From Symsagittifera roscoffensis (taxonomy: Eukaryota; Xenacoelomorpha; Acoela; Convolutidae): a stretch of DNA of 64,000 bases. Below the pieces are notes generated by a model that was given only the letters and a program-made list of their open reading frames with translations, searched no databases and was not told where the DNA came from. Shown piece after piece: positions 55,926-64,000 of this stretch (position 1 is the stretch's first letter; the number at the start of each line of letters is the position of its first letter). The stretch is taken from the NCBI RefSeq assembly GCF_963678635.1, contig NC_087071.1, forward strand, positions 12,165,088-12,229,087, in the 5' to 3' direction. Both the position numbers and the translations under genes were made by a program.

Positions 55926-56445
55926 AATCGATATCCGTTCAGTTTAAGATCAGCTTAATTTTGGATTAGATTTTTTCATGATTTTTAGGAAAATTAAAAA
56001 AAAAATCACCGTTATATATACTACCGAAAAACTACAATTCTCGTAATCTACATTAATTATAATACAATATATTTCTTTCTCTTGAGAATATCAATTTCAT
56101 CGGGAGAAAGTAAAAACCACTAGCACCAAGTGAAAATTTCATTTTATTTCAATTTTTTGTAAAATTCTAGCACACTTTCATTCTAACTTAATCAAAGATT
56201 AATCGAGCTAAATCAGTGAATTCTTTTTAAAAATGAAAGCGAGAAATAATTATTCAATTCCAAGTTACAACCGAAATTTAGTGAAAAAAATAGAGGCAGA
56301 CTTTTAAACTTTATTTAATTTTTTGGCTCTAAAATCGCGACTCATTTCACCTTTTAATTTCTTGAAAATCAAAACAAGGTCCAATAACAACGAAATCTGC
56401 TTCTACTTTTATTGAGATGGTATATATATTTTATAATTAGTTCGA
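55926..56445 (-). other. 3' UTR and downstream flank of TRIP11
   Basis: Minus-strand AATAAA signals lie at 56408-56413, 56310-56315 and 56143-56148. The one at 56310 (about 135 bp after the stop) is the most plausible. No other gene. Confidence 0.45.
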
Positions 56446-57165
56446 TTAGTGTTCTTTCAATAAATCTTTCAGAAAACTGTTCTCTGCTCTTGTCGATACA
56501 CTAGACGAAACACTGTCCGAATTATCATCACTCGAGTAACCTTGACCCCCAGTCGTGAAAACAACACCCGAAGCTGACACACCCACGCCACCTTGCACAA
56601 CTGAGGAACTATTGCTACTTCTTCTAGAACCTTCTCGCGATGACGTCATTTGACTTGTTTTCGAACCTCCCGAATGTTGGTTCGAAAAATGATGTCTTGA
56701 ACTACTTTGTTGCTCACTATTGTCATCAAAGGAAGACTGACTATTACCACTTAAAGATGGACTAGGTGAATGTTGCGGTCTTAGTTGGGGTAAAACTGAA
56801 GGTGAAAACGGATTGAATCCCCCTTTACTATCACCTGGCCTAGATTGCGCTCCGAAATTGAGCCTCGCCGACGAAGTGGACCCAGTACTACTCGCCGGAC
56901 TGTGCTGATTTGCTTTGCCGGAGCTCCCAAATCCAGTTTCAATCGTCATTTCGCCCATTGTTTGTGGGTTCAGATGATGATGAGGTAACGATACAACAGT
57001 CGGTTGGGTTGATTCGTTTTCTAAGAATTCGATGAATTTCTTCGTGAATGATTCCTGTTCTGTGTTTTCTGTATTTGTGGATTGTTTATTTTGCTGGGAT
57101 ATTGAGCTTGCAGGCGTTGCAGGAATCCATCCTGAGAACCAACCACGTTGTGCGTTGATTCCAAC
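56446..57165 (-). CDS. TRIP11: TRIP11 (GMAP-210) last coding exon
   Basis: It starts after acceptor TTTTAG|GTTGG at 57165 in phase 0 and ends with TAA at 56446 (239 residues). It continues the GRAB domain with VGINAQRGWFSGW, then a Ser/Gln/Asn-rich linker and a conserved FTKKFIEFLENES block. A long Ser/Gly-rich disordered region follows, and the protein ends in LKDLLKEH. Vertebrate GMAP-210 has the same order: a Trp-rich W-x-x-GW segment, an F-x-x-FLE-x-ES block and a terminal KDLLK motif. This supports orthology strongly. Confidence 0.92.
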   Translation of the reverse strand, partial: VGINAQRGWFSGWIPATPASSISQQNKQSTNTENTEQESFTKKFIEFLENESTQPTVVSLPHHHLNPQTMGEMTIETGFGSSGKANQHSPASSTGSTSSARLNFGAQSRPGDSKGGFNPFSPSVLPQLRPQHSPSPSLSGNSQSSFDDNSEQQSSSRHHFSNQHSGGSKTSQMTSSREGSRRSSNSSSVVQGGVGVSASGVVFTTGGQGYSSDDNSDSVSSSVSTRAENSFLKDLLKEH

Positions 57166-57379
57166 CTAAAATGAACACATTAAAAATTAGGGTAAGTTGG
57201 AAGCTTAAAACTAGCAGCACCGAGTTCAGAACTTAGCTAGAAAACCTAGCCATAAATCTAGTTTCGGGCAACAAAGTGGCCATGGTGTCTCAAAAATTGC
57301 GGAACTTGAAAAAAATGATTGCCAGGCGTATCTTCTAAACATAGCCAACAGATATTTGGACACAGAGCAAAAATATGAC

Positions 57380-57660
57380 CTACTGGGAAAAACTGAATGA
57401 GTAAAAATTTGAATCTTTACAAAATTTATTTAGTGACGCACGCCAATTATGAGTCTTCATAACTGCTAAGGGACGCACCAATTATGACGCATTAGCAGTA
57501 CCAGTCACTTTACCAACTATTTACCAACTATCATGCCTCAAATTTCAGAGCGGACGGATTTTAATTAGTATACGAAAAAGCTCAATGAAAACATCCGAAC
57601 CTGACCAGATGCGAACCCTCTTATTTTGTTGCGGGTCTCCTTCTCTACCTCTATAGGTAA
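57380..57660 (+). repeat. Repeat with tRNA-like segment, copy 2 (related to 16640-16915)
   Basis: Same blocks as copy 1. TGCCTCAAATTTCAGAGCGG resembles a D-arm, and the B-box-like part is GCGAACCCT. See copy 1 for details. Confidence 0.5.
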
Positions 57661-57819
57661 CGAGCTATTTGTAATATAACAGTCTGTGTCAAAATTCTTA
57701 GCATTGGCTGTAGTTAATAGCTGATTATTAATCAAAATGAACACTAATATTTGCGACTTAGGTCGGAAAAAAAGAGTTCATAATATCACACAAGCTTTTT
57801 TTGTGTAAAGAGTCAACAA

Positions 57820-58110
57820 ATGCAAGTAAAAACAAAAATATTCACATTTGTTTTTCGAAAAAACCTCAACTCTCGAACTTCAAAGAAAAAATAGATGCCG
57901 TCAAGCTCATTGAATGTCTAGAAAAAATTTAGGGTAAACACCTTTGATTAAATCAACCCAAATTGACAAAACTGGATCAAAAAGTAAAATTACTATTCCA
58001 TTGGGAAATCTGAAAATTAAAAAACATTTTCAAGAAAAAAGTCGAAAAAAAAACTTTTTGCGACATTAAAGCTTTTGTTGCTCGACAGTGTAGTGTGCCT
58101 TCCTTTGATT
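57820..58110 (+). repeat. Intronic repeat (related to 61600-61880)
   Basis: Shared order: 'AGAGTCAACAAA-GCAA', 'TTTTCGAAAA', 'AACCCAAATTGACAAAACTGG', 'GAAAATCTGAAAA', 'TGTTGCTCGACAGTG-AGT' and 'TTCCTTT'. The pair lies in two different TRIP11 introns in the same orientation. Confidence 0.6.
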
Positions 58111-58980
58111 AAAGAAAAAGAAAAAAAATGAAAAAACAAAATTCAAATCTCGAAAAATCAAATTTGAGCCTTTAACAAATCTTATGGCTTCTAAAAAAAT
58201 CATCACGACTAATAAAAAGTCTGAACTACGTTCATCAACTATTAAAAATAGCGTTTTCTCCTTTTCGACAACATTTACGACAATTAAAAACCATGTTTTG
58301 AAAAAATTTATTCTCAAAAATTAGCTTAGAAAAAATTTTTTTTTCAGAAATTTTGCTTCAGACAAGTTTTTCGCAGAGGAGCTGCTCGAACTACTTGAAA
58401 AAATTCTTACTGCGTTAGCCCTTTTCAATTTTAATGGATGAGTGAACAAATCTTGTACGTATTTTTGTGACACACTGATTTGCGGGCACGGACACCGAGG
58501 CCACCCTGGGCAATTAATACAGAGCAAAAATTTGAAAACGTTTCAAACAGCGTTGTATCACACAAACTGAATTAAACTGCTGTACAAAAAATTATATTTG
58601 TATGCTTTTCAAAAAAATGTATTTTCAAGTTTTATTTTCCAGTATATCACAACAGAATTTTTTCTTAACCTTATCGGCGCGTCTTTCTTCCAATTTCCTG
58701 CTTCGTATAAGATGATACCAGCTCTCTAGTAAAAGGAAGACACCGAATCTGTAGAATCTATGGAGCTATCCTAATTTATTCTATCATAAATGATTTATCA
58801 ACCGTTGAATCAATGTGTTGTCTATTTGAAATGTGCACCAATTTAAAATCGTCGATGTATCAATCAGTGATCAATTAAATTGTTTCAGCCACTAAAATGA
58901 ACCAGGCATATTGAAAACTCTCAATTAGACTTCTCTCATTTTTAAGCCCCTGTACTAGTCAATGCAGCCAATACTCAATC

Positions 58981-59130
58981 TGTGACCAACCGTGGTGGAG
59001 GGGGGTGTCATCCATTTTGCCGTAGGCGGTCCACCTTGAGGAGGCGGATGACATTGGGACTCCTCCAACCGTGACCAAGGGGGATTCGAACGCAAGATCC
59101 TCATGTACAGAGGCGCGTGCCTTAGTTTAA
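58981..59130 (-). mobile_element. tRNA-derived SINE
   Basis: Minus strand: AAGGCACGCGCCTCTGTACATGAGGATCTTGC then GTTCGAATCCC, a perfect B-box, in the spacing of a tRNA T-arm after an A-box-like segment. The body that follows holds an internal inverted repeat (GTCATCC ... GGATGAC) and ends in a CACCACGGTTGGTCACAG segment. Confidence 0.65.
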
Positions 59131-59286
59131 GAAAAAGACTTACATAAAAGATTCCTGAAATATACTGAAATGTTCTGAAAAAATAGGAATTACGCGCAGC
59201 AAATATTATAATAACTTATTTATTATAATTATATAAGTTTAATTTGACAACAGGTCTCGAGAAGTAATCTGAAATCTAAATTGTAC

Positions 59287-59460
59287 CTTGTTTCTCTCCT
59301 GTTCGGAGAACTCCAAGAATCTCGCTATCATATTTAAAGCGTCCGTCTTTTTATTTGCAGGCACAGTTAGATAGGCAACCAACAGATTCCGCACAAGTTG
59401 TTTCTCAACCTTTTCGCCCACACCTACTGCTTCCTGTGCCTTCTTTTTCCATTTGGTCAC
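59287..59460 (-). CDS. TRIP11: TRIP11 GRAB-domain exon
   Basis: 58 codons, phase 0 at both ends, with acceptor TTTTTACAG and donor AAG|GTACAA. It encodes a coiled-coil end (VTKWKKKAQEAV) and then the GRIP-related Arf-binding (GRAB) domain: EKQLVRNLLVAYLTVP, KTDALNMIARFLEFSEQERNK. In GMAP-210 and yeast Rud3 this domain binds Arf1-GTP and targets the protein to cis-Golgi membranes. The two-helix pattern and the central leucines needed for binding are intact. Confidence 0.92.
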
Positions 59461-59754
59461 CTGTAAAAATTCAACTAGCAATGATTCTGATATAATCGTT
59501 CGCTGCCAAATATTTTTTTCTTTCCTTGGAAAAGCCATTTTTTAAAAACCGTTTTTGCTACCAGGCTTTTTTCTTTCAAAAACAAATGAAAACTTACTTA
59601 ATTTTTTCATAAGGAATACTATAGTCATTTTTAAAGTTAATTTAAAATCCAAGATAGGCAATGAAAATATCTGAACAGTACGAAAACGTTTTTCTTTTCT
59701 TCAGAAAGCTGATTTTTTTTGTCTCTAATATCAAACTACCGACTACCGACTCCC

Positions 59755-59759
59755 AACCC

Positions 59760-59790
<31 letters not shown>

Positions 59791-59794
59791 ACAC
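59755..59794 (+). repeat. Poly-C/(CA)n simple repeat in TRIP11 intron
   Basis: About 20 C residues followed by roughly 9 CA repeats, starting 20 bp from the donor of exon 59814-60037. The intron 59461-59813 holds nothing else. Confidence 0.9.
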
Positions 59795-59813
59795 ATCTCA
59801 TCCCTAATCTCAC

Positions 59814-60037
59814 CTGCACCATCTGAGCATCCACCTCCCCCCTCAACCTCTCAATTTCCTCCTCCCTCAATTCCATCTCCCCACTCAAATGTGCCGCCTG
59901 TTCGAGCAACTCCTGCTGTTTGCCCACACGTGCAGTGAGTTTGGCCACTTTTGACTCAAGTTGGCGTTTTTCTTCTTGGAGGGACTGGACACGGTGGTCG
60001 AAAGTATCTTCCAGGGTACGCTTCTCACGTTCCTGCT
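59814..60037 (-). CDS. TRIP11: TRIP11 coiled-coil exon
   Basis: 224 nt, acceptor TTATTTCAG|AGCAGG (phase 1 in), donor CAG|GTGAGA (phase 0 out). Encodes uninterrupted heptad coiled coil (EKRTLEDTFDHRVQSLQEEK ... EMELREEEIERLRGEV). It joins neighbouring exons in frame. Confidence 0.92.
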
Positions 60038-60380
60038 CTGAAATAATGAATGTATTGCTATGAGACAATGAATGCTATGAAACTATGAATAGTATGCCTC
60101 GTGATTTAAAATTTCTAATAGAGTTTTTCCATCCAGCAAATAAACATCAATATCAGAAAAATTGACACACATTTTTAACGACTGAAGACTTTTTAAAATG
60201 GTCAAGATGTTTGTGACTTTCTGCCACATATTTTCTGAAAATTGATTTCAAATTGATTTATAATGGCTGCTGTTAACTAAAAAAAAACTGTTTATAAGAA
60301 ACCAGTTATAACATAATTTGATCGATTATTAGCTTCATAGAGCATTTCATAGCACTTTCGCGCCTAAGTATCCAACCCAC
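60038..60380 (-). other. TRIP11 intron
   Basis: 343 bp between donor GTGGGT at 60380 and acceptor at 60038. No embedded feature seen. Confidence 0.85.
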
Positions 60381-60544
60381 CTTTCTGGAAGTTCTCCAGC
60401 ACCATCTGGAGATTCTGACTGGCATCCTTGTACAGTCTCATCTGGTCACTTGTCTCCTCTAATTGGGTCTCCAACTGATTGGCTCTACTGGTCACTTCTG
60501 TCAACTGTTTCTCCTGCTCGCTCATTTTGGACAGCAGTTCCGAG
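60381..60544 (-). CDS. TRIP11: TRIP11 coiled-coil exon
   Basis: 164 nt, acceptor GCTTATCAG|CTCGGAAC; the first base completes the codon left by the 62021 exon (GA plus C gives Asp). Donor AAAG|GTGGGT. Encodes SELLSKMSEQEKQLTEV and further heptads. Phases 2 in and 1 out fit both neighbours. Confidence 0.92.
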
Positions 60545-61259
60545 CTGATAAGCAAAAAAGAGATAGACTCGACATAGCCATTATCAATCTTCATGCTTAC
60601 CGGGGATGAATTTTAATGGGGGAGGGGGTACTTTTGACTGATGTATTCAAAAGATTGTCAGTGACGCGATAACAATAGGTAAATAGTCTTTATAAGCATC
60701 GAAACAAAATCAACCAAGTGGTGACAAAGCCGAAAAGACCTGAACAGAAACTCTTCGATCCAATTTTTTTTTCAAAACTAATCTGAAATCATGCTCTATT
60801 TGCGGAAAATAAATCCAGAAACACGATTGACGATAAGAAATAAAAACTCAAAAAATAATTAACATGCGGCAACTGAGCCGACGAAACTTAAATCACTTAC
60901 CGTAGAACCGAAAATATATGTTGTCATGAAAAAGTTTGAACTAGAAATTCTATTCTAAGATTTTTAGCATTCTGTGCGATCTGGAATGAATCATAAAACT
61001 TATGCTTCCTGTGAAACGACCTCAAATTAGGTCACTAAGCCAATAGAATATAAGCCCAAACCATTTAAGCCGAATAAAGTTTTTCAGCAAAAAAAAAAAC
61101 AGCATTAAATTAGAAGTTGGAGTAATTCAAAACCCTGAATGCAACTATATTAAAAATTGCGGGCAAAAAAGCAATTCTATGATGTGGCTGTAAAGCCAAC
61201 ATACTATAAGCCGACATTTGTTGATACGGAATATTAACATTTGGAAAAAAAAACAATTC

Positions 61260-61330
61260 CTGGTTAGATTATAAACCACGACCTTGCCGTCCTAGGCGTA
61301 TTCTTCACCTACTGGCTAAAGGCGGTACAC
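61260..61330 (-). repeat. tRNA-like segment
   Basis: Minus strand: AGCCAGTAGGTGAAGAATAC (D-arm-like), then CGCCTAGGACGGCAAGGTCG and GTGGTTTATAATC (decayed B-box). The spacing is that of a tRNA but the T-loop is broken, so I read a SINE remnant or tRNA pseudogene. Confidence 0.4.
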
Positions 61331-61599
61331 GCATAGAGGTTTGAATTCATTATGGACCAAGATAGAAGTTAAACAAATTGTCAACCAGAAAAAAGTCTGG
61401 TTTAATATTCCGGTTTAATAACGCTTGCTAATCGCAAGAATAATTAGCAGAAAAAATCAATGCATGAGCGAATACAGCAGAAACACATAAGCTGAAATGC
61501 ATGACACGTTGAGAACACAATCTCGAGAGGGGTGTTTTCCACTAAATCTACCCCTAATGGTCAATTACATATTAGTGAATATAGCCAACAGACAGCTGG

Positions 61600-61880
61600 A
61601 AAAGAGTCAACAAACGCAACTAAACCGAAAAAACTTCATTTTCGAAAATCAAAAGAATATGTGGCTTTGAAGCTCTTTTAATTTCAAGAAAAATTTCTGC
61701 TTGACCCTTTTTTGAAAAAATTAACCCAATTTGAGAAAACTGGATCAACAGGCAATTTTTTTAGCCCGCTGAAAAATCTGAAAACTAAATTCCACTATCG
61801 AAACTAGAAGTCGATCACGTTGTTGGCGACCTTCACACTTTCGCTGTTCGATAGTGGAGTTTGTATTCCTTTATACAGCG
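61600..61880 (+). repeat. Intronic repeat (related to 57820-58110)
   Basis: See the entry at 57820-58110 for the matching blocks. Confidence 0.6.
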
Positions 61881-62020
61881 GAAATGAAGTGAATTTGAAA
61901 ATATTTCATAAGTCAAACGGCGAGCGTGAACAAACGTTCAAACTTTTCTTGGAAAAGAAACAAAAAAGTAATCACTTCGTGCTATCAAGTTCACGCTGTG
62001 TAAATATCAAGTTCACTTAC

Positions 62021-62256
62021 TCGATGACATTACTGCTACTTGTCAGTCTCTGCAAATGGTCTTCCACTTGGTACAACTTAGTCCTCAAATTCTTCTCTCT
62101 CTCCTCAGCCGTCAATGCCTCCATTGTATACCCCTCTTCTATCTTCAACATGTGGTCTCTCAGCCTCACTAATTCGTGGGCTAGTTTGTCGTTTTTGGAA
62201 GTCACGTCTTGCAGTTGGCTGGATTTATGGGTCACTTGGGAGGTTAGGTCGGCTAT
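62021..62256 (-). CDS. TRIP11: TRIP11 coiled-coil exon
   Basis: 236 nt, acceptor GCTTTTCAG|ATAGCC (phase 0), donor ATCGA|GTAAGT (leaves two bases). Encodes IADLTSQVTHKSSQLQDVTS ... heptads with a LVRLRDHMLKIEEGY stretch. In frame with both neighbours. Confidence 0.92.
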
Positions 62257-62646
62257 CTGAAAAGCAAAAACTGAAAATACTCTATTACTATATAAATTTG
62301 GTATTAGCATCATATTCTGTCTCTAACCAAACATTATATGAGAAAAGGTTGGGAGGTTATTTTGGTTATATTAAGAAGAAGAAATAACAAAACTTCATCA
62401 TTATTATTTGAGTCTTTTCTGCAATATCTCTGTAAAGCGCCATGCCTTTCTTTCGCAAGAAAAACCTTGTGGTGGAGTTCGTCGAATATATGCGCCATAA
62501 AAGCCCAAAATTCAACAAAATTTACGATATTTTTGATTCATCTATTCCTTTGCCAGTAAAAGTTTTTCAATTAGGATTGTTTTACCTGTTCTTAAAATTT
62601 TCGCATTTTCATTATAATACAAAAAAAATCACTATGACTTTTTTAC
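62257..62646 (-). other. TRIP11 intron
   Basis: 390 bp, donor AAG|GTAAAA at 62646. Plus-strand frames here are shadows. No repeat seen. Confidence 0.85.
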
Positions 62647-64000
62647 CTTTTCTTCAAATTTCTTCAACTCTTCATTTTTCGCTCGGAGGGCTTCTCGTTC
62701 TTTTGAAATATCCACTTTCAGTTGCGATATTACATCATTCTTGGAGTTGACTTCCTTTTGTAAAACCTCAATCGCCATTTTTTGACCACCAGCAGAGGAA
62801 ATTTGAACCAAATCTGGCGGATAACCCGAGGATGACGTAACATTTTGAACAACTTCCGTGCAAATTTCCGGTTCACTCAAGGTCATTGGCGCCATAGATG
62901 ATGAATCAATCAACTTTTCTTCTAGTTTTGAGTTTTCTTCTCGTAAAGTTTCTACCGTTTTTTCCAACTTTGAATACTGCGCTGTTTTCTCGTTATAAGC
63001 GAATAGCAACTGATCATAGTGCGCTCTTACTTGGTAAGCTTGCTGAGCATAATTTTCGAAATCTTCTTGCTGCTTTTTGAATTTTTGGTTCCAACCAATT
63101 TCGTTTTCGTTCAAAATTTCACTTAAAGCTTCGTTTTTAGTTCTCAGTTTCTCTATTTCTGTTTGCAATTTTTCGGTGCTTTCTTCCAATTCTGATTTCA
63201 CTTCAAAAACGTGCTGATATTCGGAAAGTTTTTTAGTGGTTTGCTGTTCTATATTTTGCAACGATTTTTCAGTTGTCGATAATTTATCTCTGGTATTCGA
63301 TAATTTTTCATTCAGACTTACAATAAGATTATCTTTTTCATTAACCACCATTTCTGATTTTTGCACTTTATTGAACATTTCTTGTAATTGCTGAGTCAAA
63401 CTTTCAATTTCATTTCTCGAATCTATAATTTGTTTTTCAAATTCAAGTTTTTCAGAAGTAGCAGAACTAATTTTCTCTTTTAAAGTAGAAATTTCTTCCT
63501 GAAAAGCCCGATCATTACCAGAAACCCTCTCTGAAATTGAATTATACCGCTGTTTTAGCGACTCGTAATCCTCAAGAGCCTCATTTAACTGACTTTCGTA
63601 ACCTTCGACTAAACTTCTCAACTCCAGAATTTGACTTTTTTGAGTTTCGACTGTTTCGCGTTCTTTTTCATACCTTTGTTCCCAATCACCGCTTAAAGTG
63701 TCGCTCAATTTTTTCTCTGAAATTTGCAAATAATTTTCTAATTGCTCAATTGTCCCAGCTAAACTTTGGTTTTTCTCCTCTAGTAATTTTGATTCATCTG
63801 ATGAATATTCGTTTTTATCTGCCAAGTTCTGAACTTTCAGCTTTAAATCATCATTATCACGTTCTAGTCGTTTTGCTTTATATTCATTTGATCTAAATTC
63901 TTTGTCTTTAATTCTAAATTCTTGTTTCAAGGATTCAAATTCTTCTGATATTTCGATAAACTGTTGAGTTTTTGAGACACATTCATTCTCAACGCGTTCT
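62647..64000 (-). CDS. TRIP11: TRIP11 large coiled-coil exon (5' end outside the window)
   Basis: Open from the window edge to donor GAAGAAAAG|GTAAAA (451 codons visible). The frame is already open above the first Met at 63930, so that Met is not the start. Almost the whole exon is Glu/Lys/Gln/Ser/Leu-rich coiled coil. A single break of predicted loop (SSSMAPMTLSEPEICTEVVQ and on) lies near 62880-62790. Long coiled coils make GMAP-210 a tether between Golgi and vesicles. The N-terminal ALPS lipid-packing motif would lie outside the window. Confidence 0.92.

Larger units (their letters stand above)
57166..59286 (-). other. TRIP11 intron (repeat-filled)
   Basis: 2.1-kb intron, donor AAG|GTACAA at 59286, acceptor TTTTAG at 57166. 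It contains the tRNA-like repeat at 57380-57660, a block homologous to 61600-61880 and a SINE at 58981-59130. Confidence 0.8.
60545..62020 (-). other. TRIP11 intron with repeats
   Basis: 1.48 kb, donor GTAAGT at 62020. Contains a repeat block 61600-61880 (related to 57820-58110) and a tRNA-like segment near 61260-61330. No further exon is needed, as the phases of the flanking exons match. Confidence 0.85.

Noticed and set aside
62338..62750. Plus-strand ORFs in the TRIP11 intron and exon
   Set aside because: They are antisense to a coiled-coil exon and run across a verified splice junction.
1..64000. Bacterial-type operon, phage defence system or toxin-antitoxin
   Set aside because: Introns, eukaryotic transposons and metazoan genes fill the window, and no prokaryotic gene clusters are present.

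Overview
The window is AT-rich metazoan DNA, probably from an invertebrate. It has spliced genes with GT..AG introns, a TRIP11/GMAP-210 orthologue, a B-box protein gene and many eukaryotic transposable elements. Nothing in it is prokaryotic, and the species cannot be fixed from the sequence. All assignments come from reading the sequence; no database search was run.

Region 1 (1-6.8 kb) is the 3' part of an env-bearing mobile element or endogenous viral element. Three overlapping plus-strand ORFs form a compact cassette: the end of an upstream ORF (stop at 243), an 872-aa secreted/membrane glycoprotein resembling Chuviridae G (231-2849), and a 601-aa protein I do not recognise (2846-4651), which starts inside an ATGA overlap. 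A 79-bp consensus intron follows the last stop codon. Then come a non-coding stretch with short repeats, a purine tract and an LTR-like sequence. Gag-pol, if present, lies to the left of the window.

Region 2 (6.8-17.8 kb) is repeat-rich. It holds a hAT-type MITE with a perfect 8-bp target duplication (9369-9796), an indel-free 21-bp minisatellite of about 72.7 copies (10758-12284), a minus-strand RING-like exon (12515-12667), a fold-back MITE (14739-14993) and a tRNA-like repeat with a second copy at 57.4 kb.

Region 3 (17.8-29.7 kb) carries a two-exon minus-strand gene for a 572-aa B-box/coiled-coil protein. The large 3' exon is 17803-19466 and the short 5' exon ends at 24879. The intron contains a decayed LTR retrotransposon (20193-24654). 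The 5' exon and its flanks are duplicated at 42.5-55.9 kb. That second copy lacks the LTR element (an empty site) but has gained an ~88-bp satellite (42.9-45.9 kb) and a CR1/L2/Jockey-like LINE (about 49.84-55.48 kb).

Region 4 (29.7-42.5 kb) holds MITE relics, one of them filled with a palindromic GCGGATTCCGC-like motif. It also holds a strongly decayed Maverick/Polinton-like (adintovirus-like) element with minus-strand integrase, ATPase and core-protein fragments.

Region 5 (56.4-64 kb) is the 3' part of TRIP11 on the minus strand. Six exons join in phase and encode the last ~956 residues: a long coiled coil, the GRAB domain and the conserved C-terminus. The introns carry a tRNA-derived SINE and other repeats.
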